Of a stretch of DNA of 64,000 nucleotides, positions 1-8,768 are shown piece by piece. The notes under the pieces were generated by a model, which saw only the letters and a list, made by a program, of their open reading frames with translations, was not told where the DNA came from and made no database searches. Source of the DNA: Amycolatopsis jiangsuensis (GTDB lineage Bacteria > Actinomycetota > Actinomycetes > Mycobacteriales > Pseudonocardiaceae); NCBI RefSeq assembly GCF_014204865.1, contig NZ_JACHMG010000001.1, forward strand, positions 2,108,001 to 2,172,000, written 5' to 3'. The position numbers and the translations under genes are program-made. Each line of letters begins with the position of its first letter. Within the stretch, counting starts at the first letter, position 1.

Positions 1-60
1 CTCAACTAGACGACATCGTAAGCTACCCTCACAGATATCCGCAAGAGGGAGGAAGTTCCT

Positions 61-675
61 TTGACAGCCGAGGAGATGGCTTCGCCCGCACCACGCCGTC
101 GGATGCGAGCGGACGCGCAGCGGAGCATCGAGCAGATCGTGGCCGCGGCCGAGCGCCTCATCGAGCGCGTGGGACCGGGAGTCGCGCTGGAAGAGGTGGC
201 GAAGGAGGCCGGCGTCGGCCCAGCCACGCTTTACCGCCACTTCCCCAGCCGCATGCACCTGTTCGAGCGGATATACGGCGACCGCACCGCCAGGATCGCC
301 GAGCGGGCCCACGCGCTCGCCGGAACCGGCGAGCCGTGGGAGACCCTGACGCAGTGGCTCGGCTCGTTCGTGGCGCTGGGCCTGGAATCCCAAGGCGTGC
401 TCATCCAGCTGATGTCCCAAGGCCTGCAGCAAAGCGACGCCGCGGGCAACGCAGAGCGCGGGCACAAGCTCGTCAGCGAGGCGCTGAACGGGTTGCTCAA
501 TCGGGCGAAGGAGGCCGCAGCCGTCCGGGAGGACGTCGATGCCGAGGACGTCCTCTCCCTCGTCAGCGGCGTGGTCGTGACCGTAGGGTCCCGGGCTGAC
601 ACCACCCCCGACGAGCGGCGCGGACAGGCGGACCGGGCCCTTCGGATCGTCTTGCGGGGCATCAGTCGTCCGTAG
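61..675 (+). CDS. TetR/AcrR-family transcriptional regulator
   Basis: The 204-residue protein has the usual TetR length and an N-terminal helix-turn-helix at about residues 20-65, with the family pattern VGPATLYRHFPSR. The C-terminal part is a divergent helical ligand domain, so the inducer cannot be read. The start is TTG at 61, chosen because GGGAGG lies about 10 bases upstream; ATG at 76 is an alternative. The esterase gene begins 57 bp downstream on the same strand, so the regulator probably controls or is co-transcribed with it. Family assignment is secure; target and ligand are inference. Confidence 0.85.
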   Translation: MTAEEMASPAPRRRMRADAQRSIEQIVAAAERLIERVGPGVALEEVAKEAGVGPATLYRHFPSRMHLFERIYGDRTARIAERAHALAGTGEPWETLTQWLGSFVALGLESQGVLIQLMSQGLQQSDAAGNAERGHKLVSEALNGLLNRAKEAAAVREDVDAEDVLSLVSGVVVTVGSRADTTPDERRGQADRALRIVLRGISRP

Positions 676-732
676 CCCCGAATTTCGGTCCTGTGTAGAC
701 ATTCGCGGGCAAGGCACCTAACGTTCGCGACC

Positions 733-1767
733 ATGGATTTGGTTGTGGAGCCACGACTTCGCGAGATCATCGATCAGATCACCCCGCGCCTGGCCGACAT
801 GCCGGCCCCCACCGTCCGTCACCCGCCTGCCGACCCCGTCGCCCGGGACGCGTGGTTCGCCGGGGTCACGCAGGAGCGCGCCCGGCAGCAGGCGCAGATG
901 AGCGAGGCCATGGGAAGGCCGTCCGCAGGCGCGGACGTCGACGTGAGCGAGGTCCGCATCCCCGTCACCGGCGGATGCGGCTGGGCCGGCTGCGGCGACT
1001 GCTCGGCCGGTGCGATCAACGCAATCGTCTACCGGCCCGCCGGCGTGCGCGCGGCACCGGCGTACATCCACTTCCACGGCGGAGGCTTCTGGGTTGGCGG
1101 CGGGCTCGACGTGTTGCGGGGCAACGCCGCGGTGCACGGCGCACGCGCCCGCGAGCTGGGCGTCGTCGTCATCGACGTCGACTACCGAATGGCTCCGGAC
1201 CACAAGTTCCCGCTCCCGGTCGAGGACTGCTACGCGGCCCTGAACTGGGTGGTGGCTAACACCGAGCGCCTCGGCGTCGACCCGGCCCGCCTGGCGGCGG
1301 GCGGCGGCAGCGCCGGCGGTGCCCTGACCGCGGCGGTGGCCCTGATGAGCCGGGACCGGGGTGGCCCGTCGCTTTCCGCGCAGGTGCTCAACATCCCGGC
1401 GACCGACAGCGGCTGCAACACCCCCTCGATGCACCGCTTCGCCGAGGGCTACGTGATGACCCGGCAGAACGCGTTGGAGATGTGGGACATGTACCTCGCC
1501 TCACCGGCCGACGCCCACAACCCCTACGCCTCCCCCATGCACGCACCCAGCCTCCACGGCCTGCCGCCCACACTGATCGTCCTCGGCGACTACGACGTCT
1601 TGCGGGACGAGGGCAGCACGTACGCCCGGCGCTTGGTCGACGAGGGCGTCACCGTGACGGTGCGGCGCTTGCCCCAGGCCCACGGAGCCGAACTACCCGA
1701 GAACGGACCCAAGACCGAACGCATCATCAACGATTTCCTCAACACCAACCTGCTCCGTTCTTCCTAG
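733..1767 (+). CDS. alpha/beta hydrolase, HSL-type esterase/lipase
   Basis: The protein has 344 residues. It carries the HSL oxyanion motif HGGGFW at residues 115-120 and the nucleophile elbow GGSAGG at 191-196 (Ser193). An Asp in GDYDVLRDEG and a His in AHGAE near the C-terminus complete a Ser-Asp-His triad. Such enzymes hydrolyse short-chain esters in the cytoplasm; the substrate cannot be told. A Cys-rich stretch around residues 82-90 (CGWAGCGDC) precedes the catalytic core and is not typical of the family. The gene follows a TetR gene by 57 bp and is followed by an MBL hydrolase on the same strand. Confidence 0.85.
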   Translation: MDLVVEPRLREIIDQITPRLADMPAPTVRHPPADPVARDAWFAGVTQERARQQAQMSEAMGRPSAGADVDVSEVRIPVTGGCGWAGCGDCSAGAINAIVYRPAGVRAAPAYIHFHGGGFWVGGGLDVLRGNAAVHGARARELGVVVIDVDYRMAPDHKFPLPVEDCYAALNWVVANTERLGVDPARLAAGGGSAGGALTAAVALMSRDRGGPSLSAQVLNIPATDSGCNTPSMHRFAEGYVMTRQNALEMWDMYLASPADAHNPYASPMHAPSLHGLPPTLIVLGDYDVLRDEGSTYARRLVDEGVTVTVRRLPQAHGAELPENGPKTERIINDFLNTNLLRSS

Positions 1768-1871
1768 CGGCACCGCGGACTCCAAAGTGGACGGCGCAGT
1801 CCGCGAGCTCGAAGTAGTGCTCACTACACAGTCGGCGGTAGGGTTGATGAGGACGACCGGAAGGGAGATCG

Positions 1872-2681
1872 ATGCAGATCGGCGACATCACCATCCACCC
1901 CCTCACCGACGGCACCTTCCGCGCGTCGCCCGCCTACTTCGGCGAGCACGTGCGACCGGAAGGCCATGAACACCTGTTCCAGGCCCGCGACGGCATGGCG
2001 TGGCTGCCCATCGGCTGCTTCCTCGTCCGCACCGGGGACCGCACGGTGCTCGTCGACGCCGGTATGGGCCCTACGCTGGACGACGCCGGCCCGCGACGAC
2101 TCCTCATCGGCGGCCAGCTGCTGCTCGGTCTCCGCGCGATCGGCATGACACCGGCCGATGTCACTGATGTCGTCTGCACCCACCTGCACAGCGACCACTG
2201 CGGCTGGCTCTTCGACACGAACGCCGAACCGGTGTTCCCCGGGGCCACGATCTGGTTCGGCACCGGCGACTGGGACCATTTCGTCGTCGGCGAAGCCAAA
2301 CTGGCCGACCACATCCGCCGCGGTCTGCTCGCCACGCGCGAACTCGGCGACGGCGTGCAGCTCGCCGACCACGACACCACCATCGCACCCGGACTGTCGC
2401 TGATGCTGACCCCAGGCCACACACCAGGCCACCTCTGCGTCGTCGTGTCCTCGGCAGGGCAACGCGCTTTGCTGCTCGGCGACGCGATCACCTGCCCGGT
2501 GCAGCTCGACGAGCCCAGCTGGCAGTCGATGGCCGACGTCGACCCGGCCCTCGCCCGGCGAGTGCGCGACAGCCTCTTCCGCGAACTGGAGGACGACGCC
2601 ACGACGGGCGTGGGCGCGCACTTCCCCGAGCTGGCGTTCGGGCGTGTCCTCACCGGGCAGGGGCGGAGCTGGCACACCTGA
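1872..2681 (+). CDS. MBL-fold metallo-hydrolase
   Basis: The 269-residue protein has the metallo-beta-lactamase signature HLHSDH at residues 104-109, a later GHTPGH block and a metal-binding Asp in LLLGDA. The order matches AttM/glyoxalase-II-like hydrolases that bind two metals and open lactones or hydrolyse thioesters. The N-terminus QIGDITIHPLTDG resembles that group. No signal peptide is seen, so it should be cytoplasmic. It starts with ATG after AAGGGAG, 104 bp downstream of the esterase, and may form one unit with it. Lactonase, thioesterase or other hydrolase activity cannot be distinguished from sequence. Confidence 0.85.
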   Translation: MQIGDITIHPLTDGTFRASPAYFGEHVRPEGHEHLFQARDGMAWLPIGCFLVRTGDRTVLVDAGMGPTLDDAGPRRLLIGGQLLLGLRAIGMTPADVTDVVCTHLHSDHCGWLFDTNAEPVFPGATIWFGTGDWDHFVVGEAKLADHIRRGLLATRELGDGVQLADHDTTIAPGLSLMLTPGHTPGHLCVVVSSAGQRALLLGDAITCPVQLDEPSWQSMADVDPALARRVRDSLFRELEDDATTGVGAHFPELAFGRVLTGQGRSWHT

Positions 2682-2717
2682 CGGGGTCTACCCGACCTCC
2701 ACGAAGAGTCGTTCGGG

Positions 2718-2850
2718 GTGATCGGCCGTCTGGTGAACCAGGTCCGTGATGGCCAGTGGGCGCAGCCGACGCTGTGTTCCGAGCGGGCTGGCGCGCGACC
2801 TCATCGGCCACCTGGTGCGCATGTCGAGCACGTCATCCGGGTACCGCATA
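2718..2850 (+). pseudogene. fragment of a DinB-like / TIGR03086-type protein
   Basis: From 2718 the reading frame gives a stretch ending WAQPTLCSE, and after a one-base shift the next frame gives ARDLIGHLVRMS. Together these match the N-terminal helix pair of the mycothiol-dependent maleylpyruvate isomerase/DinB superfamily (pattern QW..PTPCSEW.VRDLVGHL). The rest of the gene is absent because the convergent TetR gene begins at 2858. This is a short broken remnant, not a gene. Confidence 0.6.
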
Positions 2851-2857
2851 CCGCGGA

Positions 2858-3451
2858 CTAACCGTACTGGGCCAGGATAGCCTCGACAATCTCCAGCAGC
2901 CGGTCCCCTGCTTGCTCGATGCTGCCGTTCTGCGTGCTCACCTGCGCGCCTTCCAAGACGAAAGTGATCGCAGCCGTGGCTTGCTCTGGGTCACGCAGGC
3001 CAGCCTCGGAGCACATGCCCAGCAGCCGTGATGCCTGGTGGGCCTTGTGCTCCTCGATCACCCGCCGCGCAGGGTGCGCGCGGTCGGGCAGCTCGGCGAG
3101 AGAGTTGATGAACGGGCAGCCCCGGTACGAGATCGACGGCAGGCCGTCCGCGATGAAGCGGGCGAGGCCCAGGATCTGCTCGCGCGGCCGGCCGGGGTAG
3201 TCGGCCTCGACCCGGTCGAAGGCCGCCTGGTACTCGGCGGCGAGGATGCGCAGCCACTCCGCGACCAGCGCGTCCTTCGTCTCGAAGTGTCGGTAGATCG
3301 CCATCTTGGTGGTCCCGGCCCGGTCGGCAATCGCCTGGACACCCACGCGCTGGATGCCCTCGCGCTGGAACAGCTCCTCCGCGGCGTCGAGGATGCGCTC
3401 GCGCGGGGGCAGCGTGGCCACCCTGCCAGGCCTGCCGGGGCTCACGGTCAT
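2858..3451 (-). CDS. TetR/AcrR-family regulator, divergent from amidase
   Basis: The 197-residue protein has a TetR helix-turn-helix near residues 35-65 (GTTKMAIYRHFETKD). Its ligand domain contains YRGCPFINSLAELPD, a pattern shared with the TetR encoded at 21274-21867, so the two belong to one subfamily. It is transcribed away from the amidase gene at 3527. The 75-bp gap between them carries two GATAC/GTATC inverted repeats, one of which covers likely promoter sequence for both genes. Autoregulation and repression of the amidase are the natural inference. The inducer is unknown. Confidence 0.85.
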   Translation of the reverse strand: MTVSPGRPGRVATLPPRERILDAAEELFQREGIQRVGVQAIADRAGTTKMAIYRHFETKDALVAEWLRILAAEYQAAFDRVEADYPGRPREQILGLARFIADGLPSISYRGCPFINSLAELPDRAHPARRVIEEHKAHQASRLLGMCSEAGLRDPEQATAAITFVLEGAQVSTQNGSIEQAGDRLLEIVEAILAQYG

Positions 3452-3460
3452 GACGACTAC

Positions 3461-3496
3461 GATACCATTCCGTATCTTCTGATACCGTTCGGTATC
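3461..3496. promoter_or_regulatory. paired TetR-type operators
   Basis: Two inverted repeats lie between the divergent TetR and amidase genes. The first is GATAC-N6-GTATC at 3461-3476. The second is the stronger GATACCG-TT-CGGTATC at 3481-3496. Their centres are 20 bp apart, about two helical turns, which would place two dimers on one face of the DNA. They are probably bound by the TetR encoded at 2858-3451. Confidence 0.7.
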
Positions 3497-3526
3497 GTAT
3501 GAGACTGATAGGTATCGCTTTGGCTG

Positions 3527-4975
3527 ATGGGAGCAGCAGTGGAAACCACCGAGTACGTCAGCTTCGACGCGGTCGGGCTCGCGAAGCTGGTTGCCGAGGG
3601 CGAAGTGACCCCGGCGGAGCTGGAGACCGCCGCCCGCGCGGCCACCGAAGCCGTCAACCCGCAGATCAACGCCGTCGTGGAAACGTGGCCCGCCGACGAC
3701 GAACCCCGCTCAGGCCCCCTGGCCGGCGTCCCGTTCCTGATCAAGGACATCGCGGTCGCCATGGCGGGCAAGCGGATGGAGCTGGGCAGCCGCCTCGCGG
3801 CCGGCCACGTCTCCCCCGCCGACTCCTCCCTGATGCGGCGGATCCGCCAGGCCGGGCTCGTCACGTTCGGGCGCACCGCGACCGCCGAGCTGGCCTACAG
3901 CACCACGACGGAACCGGTGCTGTACGGCGCGACCCGCAACCCGTGGGACCCGGCGCGCAGCGCGGGCGGATCCAGCGGAGGAGCCGGCGCGGCCGTCGCC
4001 GCCGGCGCGGTCCCGATCGCGCACGGCACCGACGCCGCCGGCTCACTCCGCATCCCCGCCTCCTACAACGGCCTGTTCGGGTTAAAGCCCACCCGCGGCC
4101 GAGTCTCCGTGGGCCCGTACGCCGACGAAGTCTTCAATGGCCTGGCCGTGCACGGCAGCCTCAGCCGCACCGTGCGCGACAGCGCCGTTCTGCTCGACCA
4201 GATCCGCGGCCCGGAGCCGGGCGACCCGTACTTCGCCCAGGAGCCGTCGCGCCCGTATGCGGAGGAGGTGAGGCGCGATCCGCGCTCGCTGCGGGTCGGC
4301 GTCCTGACCCACGCCTGGGGCGGGAACCGCACGGCCGCGTGCGTCGCCGATGCGCTCGCCCGCACCGCGCGCTTGCTCGAATCCCTCGGCCACCACGTGG
4401 AAGAAGCCGAAGTTCACCTCGGTGTCGATTGGGAGGACTTTGTCCTCGCCAGCGCCCGCCAGTGGACGGCGAATCTCACCGCGTCGATCGACGAGCTGGC
4501 CGCCGCCACCGGACGTCCAATCGACTCCTCGACCCTTGAGCCGGCCACCCTGACGAGCTATCACTACGGTCGACAGGTCAGCGGCGCCCAGTTCGTCGCC
4601 GCGCTCGAACTCCGCAACCGGATCGCCCGGAGCCTGGCACGTTCCTTCGCCGCCTACGACGTCCTGCTCAGCCCGACAGCGCCGGACCTTCCTCCGCTCT
4701 TGGGCACGCACGCGCGGGGTGTCGAAGCACTGGACGGCCTCGGCTGGCTTCGCCGGCTCTTCGCCTCCTCGCCGTTCAGCGCGGTGTTCAACGTGACGGG
4801 CACGCCAGCCATGTCGGTGCCGTTGACGGTCGACATGGGAACCGGACTGCCGATTGGCATGCAGTTCGCTGCGGGGTATGGGTTGGAAGGCCTCCTCTTC
4901 CGCCTCGCCGGTCAGCTCGAACAGGCAAGCCCGTGGGCCGACCGGGTGCCCGCCGTGTGGGCGGGGAACCAGTGA
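3527..4975 (+). CDS. amidase-signature family amidase
   Basis: The 482-residue protein matches the amidase signature family over its full length. The catalytic Ser-cisSer-Lys triad is visible as Lys in PFLIKDIAV, Ser in the AGGSSGG loop, and the nucleophile Ser in [12 protein letters not shown]. Such enzymes hydrolyse carboxylic amides to acid and ammonia; 6-aminohexanoate-cyclic-dimer hydrolases and GatA-like proteins belong here. No gatB or gatC is nearby, so a catabolic amidase is more likely than tRNA amidotransferase. The ATG at 3527 begins [10 protein letters not shown]. The gene is divergent from a TetR gene with operators between them and is probably repressed by it. Confidence 0.85.
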   Translation: MGAAVETTEYVSFDAVGLAKLVAEGEVTPAELETAARAATEAVNPQINAVVETWPADDEPRSGPLAGVPFLIKDIAVAMAGKRMELGSRLAAGHVSPADSSLMRRIRQAGLVTFGRTATAELAYSTTTEPVLYGATRNPWDPARSAGGSSGGAGAAVAAGAVPIAHGTDAAGSLRIPASYNGLFGLKPTRGRVSVGPYADEVFNGLAVHGSLSRTVRDSAVLLDQIRGPEPGDPYFAQEPSRPYAEEVRRDPRSLRVGVLTHAWGGNRTAACVADALARTARLLESLGHHVEEAEVHLGVDWEDFVLASARQWTANLTASIDELAAATGRPIDSSTLEPATLTSYHYGRQVSGAQFVAALELRNRIARSLARSFAAYDVLLSPTAPDLPPLLGTHARGVEALDGLGWLRRLFASSPFSAVFNVTGTPAMSVPLTVDMGTGLPIGMQFAAGYGLEGLLFRLAGQLEQASPWADRVPAVWAGNQ

Positions 4976-5262
4976 CCGGGCGCGCCCGCGACGATGACCG
5001 AGTCTTCGCATGCGACTCGTGCGTGGGACCGCGGATCGCCTCGATTGTCAGGTGAATGCTCTGGGCAAGGCCCCTACGCGACGGGTCGGACAGGGTGGTC
5101 GGGATCGTGGTCCCGATGGTGAGCAACCCGTCTTGCGCAGCCCTCGGCACTAGTTCGAAGACCACTTGGCCAAATTCGACAGCAAACTGCTCATCGAGAT
5201 GTTGAGGCCGACCATGCTGAGTGGGAGGCCAGGCTTAAAGGGCTCTTCCGGATCTAGATGAG
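4976..5262. other. intergenic stretch with an unidentified coding-like remnant
   Basis: No intact gene is present. On the minus strand at about 5030-5200 an open frame with protein-like composition reads FGQVVFELVPRA followed by LLTIGTTIPTTL, without a good start. It may be the end of a gene cut by the IS982 element whose left end is at 5263. I cannot name a family. Confidence 0.3.
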
Positions 5263-6241
5263 TGATTCCGTGAAGGTCGTGTGAAGTGGCCCCGAGTGTG
5301 GGCATGAGTGGAGGGTGCTCATGATCATTTTGTGAAGAACGACCTGAACACCCTCCTGACGGCACTGTACGTGCTCGTCGATGACCATGTGGTGCTGCCC
5401 CGGACCGGCCGGGGACGGCGCCCACTACTCACGGACAGTGAGTTGATCACGCTGGCCACTGCCCAAGTGTTGCTGCGGTATGACTCCGAGCGCCGATGGA
5501 TTCGCCATCTTCATGCCGACTCCCGGTGGCGTGAATGGTTTGCTCATCTTCCTGGGCAGTCCGGCTACCACAAGCGGTTAAAGGCATCAGAACCGTTGCT
5601 GCGCAAGACCATCCTGGCCCTTTCCCTGTGCTGTCCGTCCTGGTTTGACGACATGTGGATCACCGATGCCACCCCGGTGCCGTGCGGGATGTCCCGGGAA
5701 ACCGTGAAGCGCTCCGACCTGGCCGGCCACGCCAGTTACGGCTACTGTGCGTCACACTCTCGGTGGTATTGGGGGCTCAAGCTTTACCTCGTCTGCGCCG
5801 GCGACGGCATGCCGATCATGTGGTGCCTGGCCAACCCGAAACTCGGCGAACGCGAGGTCTTGGCCGCCCTGCTCGAGCACAACCACCACCTCGTTCGTGA
5901 CGGCCAGACCCTGTTGGCGGACAAGGGTTTCGCCGGCAAGGAATTCAAGAAGCTGACCGCGGCGATGGGGCTGGAGTTGCTGCGCCCGGACCGCAAGGAC
6001 GAGACCTACCGCAACGGCAACCTCGGCGGTGTCCGTCAACGGATCGAGTCGGTCAACCAGACCCTCAAGGGCCAGCTCGACCTCGAAGCCCACGGCGGAC
6101 GCACCCCCGCCGGAGTGTTCACCCGCGTCGCCCAACGCCTGCTGGCCATGGCCGCCGGCATCTGGCACAACTGGAACACCGGCCTGACCAGCAAACGATC
6201 ACTCATCGCCTACGACCACTAACACTAACTTCACGGAATCA
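5263..6241 (+). mobile_element. IS982-family insertion sequence, complete
   Basis: The element is bounded by inverted repeats TGATTCCGTGAAG at 5263-5275 and its complement at 6229-6241. The match continues inward as nTnGTGT for several more bases. Between them lies one intact transposase gene. No convincing target duplication is seen next to the ends, which suggests age or later rearrangement. The right end is only 5 bp from the stop codon of the ISL3 transposase, so this copy may have inserted into or beside the end of that element. Confidence 0.8.
5332..6222 (+). CDS. IS982-family DDE transposase
   Basis: The 296-residue protein aligns by eye over its whole length with actinobacterial IS982 transposases: an N-terminal LLTALYVLVDD block, then WITDATPVPCG with the first Asp, SDLAGHASYGYC, LLADKGFAGKEF with the second Asp, and RIESVNQTLKGQ with the Glu of the DDE triad. 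It ends SLIAYDH as usual. GTG at 5332 was chosen because it gives the family N-terminus; an upstream GTG at 5308 would add eight residues. It appears intact. Confidence 0.88.
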   Translation: MKNDLNTLLTALYVLVDDHVVLPRTGRGRRPLLTDSELITLATAQVLLRYDSERRWIRHLHADSRWREWFAHLPGQSGYHKRLKASEPLLRKTILALSLCCPSWFDDMWITDATPVPCGMSRETVKRSDLAGHASYGYCASHSRWYWGLKLYLVCAGDGMPIMWCLANPKLGEREVLAALLEHNHHLVRDGQTLLADKGFAGKEFKKLTAAMGLELLRPDRKDETYRNGNLGGVRQRIESVNQTLKGQLDLEAHGGRTPAGVFTRVAQRLLAMAAGIWHNWNTGLTSKRSLIAYDH

Positions 6242-6246
6242 GCCGT

Positions 6247-7560
6247 CTAGAGTGCGAGGGCTCCGCAGTGCAGTAGCGACCGGATGCGGTAGTTGATCAG
6301 GTTGCGGAAGCCCAGGGCGTTGCGACGGAGTGCTTCGAGCCGGCCGTTGATGGCCTCGGTCGGGCCGTTGGAGGCTCGGTGCTCGAAGTAGGCCAGGACG
6401 TCGTCTCGGCGCCGGTGCAGCGTCCGTCCGAGGGTGGCAAGCTCGTCGAGCCCGGCCGGTAGCCCGCTGCGGATCCGGTCGATGACCGCGGTGAGTGCGG
6501 CCTTGCCGCGGCGGCGGTCAGCGGCGGCGTAGGCGGCGATGATCTGCTGGTAGGCCCACCAGGTGACCTCGACCGCGACGTGCTCGTCGGCGGCGAACAC
6601 CGTCTCGAGCCGAGATCTCTGTTTGTCGGTGAGCAGTGCGAGGCGGGTCCGCAGGGTGCGGCGTGCCCGGTAGAGCGGGTCACCGGTGCGGCCGCGGTGG
6701 CCGAGGGTGTCCTGTTGGATGCGTTGGCGACACAGGTCGAGCTTGTGCCCGGCCAGGGCGACGACGTGGAACGGGTCCATCACCGTGACCGCGTCCGGGA
6801 CCGCGTCGGTGGCGGCGTTCTTGTAGCCGCCGAACCCGTCCATCGCCACGACCTGGACTGCGTCGCGGAATCCCTGGTCTCGGGCCTCGAGCCAGGTCCT
6901 CATCGCCGCCGCCGAGCGGCCCGGGACCAGGTCGAGCAGTCGCGCACGACCCTGCCCCGCGACGACCGCGGTGAGGTCGGTGATCACGGTGACGAACCCG
7001 TCCCCGTCGGCGCCGAACACGTGCGCCCACTTGTGTTCGTCGACTCCGACCACCCGGACTCCGTCGAGTCGGGCGGGGCCGGCGGACAGCAAGAGCTGCT
7101 CGGTCGCGGTGACCGCGACGTTGTTCACGGTGTCCCAACTGCGGCCGAGTTCGCGGGCGACCGCGGCGACGGTGACCTTGTCGATCGCCAAGCGCCGCAA
7201 CACATACTCCGCGCACCGCCGAGTGGTCGACGCACCGCGGCGGGCCAACCGGCTGCTGTCGTGGGCGAAAATCTCGCGGGCGCAGCCGCCGTGGACACAG
7301 CGGTAGCGCGGCACCCGCACGCGCAGCTGCAACGGATGTCCGACCACCGGAACATCGCTGACGCGGCGCTCGACGCTGTCGCGGTAGATCCCGACCAGCC
7401 CGCACCCGGGGCACGTGCCGGGCCCGTCGGTGAGCAGGTCGCACCACAACACCGTGACCTCGCCGCGCAGGGCGGCATCGGTGATCCGCACCCCGAGCTC
7501 AACGGTACGGATGATCGTGTCGGCCACGATCTGGGCAGGCGGGCACGTAGGCTGCGACAT
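6247..7560 (-). CDS. ISL3-family transposase
   Basis: The 437-residue protein has the ISL3 layout. An N-terminal zinc-ribbon-like CPGCGLVGIYRD block with further Cys in RCVHGGC is followed by a helix-turn-helix (VAAVARELGRSWDTVNNV). The DDE core then runs through GVDEHKW, VAMDGFGGYK, VMDPFHVVAL and SNGPTEAINGRLE. The C-terminus RSLLHCGAL is the usual one. I could not find clear terminal inverted repeats: the left end next to the stop abuts the IS982 copy, and the flank upstream of the start (7561-7660) shows no good match. The gene looks intact, but the element may have lost an end. Confidence 0.88.
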   Translation of the reverse strand: MSQPTCPPAQIVADTIIRTVELGVRITDAALRGEVTVLWCDLLTDGPGTCPGCGLVGIYRDSVERRVSDVPVVGHPLQLRVRVPRYRCVHGGCAREIFAHDSSRLARRGASTTRRCAEYVLRRLAIDKVTVAAVARELGRSWDTVNNVAVTATEQLLLSAGPARLDGVRVVGVDEHKWAHVFGADGDGFVTVITDLTAVVAGQGRARLLDLVPGRSAAAMRTWLEARDQGFRDAVQVVAMDGFGGYKNAATDAVPDAVTVMDPFHVVALAGHKLDLCRQRIQQDTLGHRGRTGDPLYRARRTLRTRLALLTDKQRSRLETVFAADEHVAVEVTWWAYQQIIAAYAAADRRRGKAALTAVIDRIRSGLPAGLDELATLGRTLHRRRDDVLAYFEHRASNGPTEAINGRLEALRRNALGFRNLINYRIRSLLHCGALAL

Positions 7561-7669
7561 CGGGTCCCCGGGATCGTTGCTGATGTTGGCGTAGGAACCG
7601 TCATCATCAACTTCTCGGGGCCCGCCTCACCGCAGCGACACGACCCCAACCTCGCGGTCCGTCACGCCC

Positions 7670-7945
7670 TCACCTGCACTCCATTTCCGGAAGAGCCGCT
7701 TAAAGACCAGGTCGGCCGCCTCGCGATCGACCCAGGCATTGAACTCGGGTAGGCCCCGACGTTTCCTCTGCTGCTGGACCCGCCCATCCAGATGATCTCC
7801 TTGATCTCCTGCTGGAGATCGAGGCGCTGTTCGAGCACGGTCGCGATGTTGGTTCGCGGGCCGGTCGGGATGAGCGTGAGGGGCTCGGCCATGCTCTCGA
7901 GGATGCCCGCGATCAGTTCGGTCGCGCTTCGCCGTCTAAGGGACC
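7670..7945 (-). pseudogene. inosine-uridine nucleoside hydrolase fragment, frameshifted
   Basis: One minus-strand frame reads LTLIPTGPRTNIATVLEQ and EIIWMGGSSSRGNVGAYP, the classic central part of IU-nucleoside hydrolases. The next residues appear in another frame as EFNAWVDREAADLVFKRL, so there is a frameshift near 7750. The N-terminal Asp-rich metal site (DxDPGxDD) is missing, and the 3' part stops near 7670, about 110 bp from the ISL3 transposase start. The gene was probably broken by the insertion-sequence activity next to it. Confidence 0.75.
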
Positions 7946-8407
7946 GTGGATTCCGGAAGAGCATCACATTGCGAACTTCGCTCGACAATGCGCATAGCGC
8001 CCTTCGGCGGCGGCCATGCGTGGTCGACCTGATGCCCGGATGACCGCCTGGCTGCGCGAGCCAGACGTCGCTCGCCACCGCGGTCTACGCTGGTTCGGCG
8101 CCGCTCGAAGGCTAGCGTGCCACGTCCGAAAGCGCGGTTTCGACCGGGTTTCGCCGACGGCAACAACGTCGGCTTGGCACGACAGCCCCGGTGGGTCCCG
8201 GACGGTCGGTCGACGCTGTCCGTCGATGTGATACGAACCACCCAGGGGTGGCCTACTCCGCGGTAGCGGTCAAAAGTCGGAGTGCCTGCCGCCGAACGGC
8301 GCAGCCGAGTGACGAGCCACCGAACCGAGGTGCACCATGCGGCCGAGACAACCCCCTCCCGCCCACGGCCGCCGTAGACACCTCGCGAAGATCATGCCGG
8401 CCCGGCC
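7946..8407. other. non-coding or decayed stretch
   Basis: The region has several stop codons in each frame, weak codon bias and no recognisable family. It lies between the nucleoside hydrolase remnant and a small hypothetical gene, and is probably decayed sequence. Confidence 0.4.
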
Positions 8408-8758
8408 ATGAACCCGGCATACGGTCGCATCGCCCAGCTACGCGCGTATGGCTTCGTGATCAGACCGCTCCCCAACGCTTTCGGCGAAGTCGACGGTCTG
8501 CACGCCACACGAACCGGACTGGGCTGGGTCGACTCCGTGGTGATTCGCGGCCCCGAATACGCGGTGGCGGTGCGGGGCGCGGACACCTTCAGCCTTTCCA
8601 CCCCGTTCGCCCCCTCGGAAGTCGCCTGGGCCGAGAGCGGCGAAGTCGTCGAGGTGATCGACAAGCTCCTCGCACTGTGCCTGTCCGGAACCGTCTACCC
8701 CGACGAACTCAGCCGAGAATCGAATCTACACCACGTTGATAAACTCGACACTACGTAG
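8408..8758 (+). CDS. small conserved-looking hypothetical protein
   Basis: The 116-residue protein begins MNPAYGRIAQLRAYGF and has steady GC-rich third positions up to about residue 100. No signal peptide, membrane segment or catalytic motif is visible. Composition and length resemble small actinobacterial proteins often found beside XRE/DUF397 gene pairs, but no such pair is intact here. The last dozen residues (SNLHHVDKLDTT) look unlike the rest, so the C-terminus may be altered. The stop lies 10 bp from the convergent alcohol dehydrogenase gene. Function unknown. Confidence 0.5.
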   Translation: MNPAYGRIAQLRAYGFVIRPLPNAFGEVDGLHATRTGLGWVDSVVIRGPEYAVAVRGADTFSLSTPFAPSEVAWAESGEVVEVIDKLLALCLSGTVYPDELSRESNLHHVDKLDTT

Positions 8759-8768
8759 ATTCCGCCGC

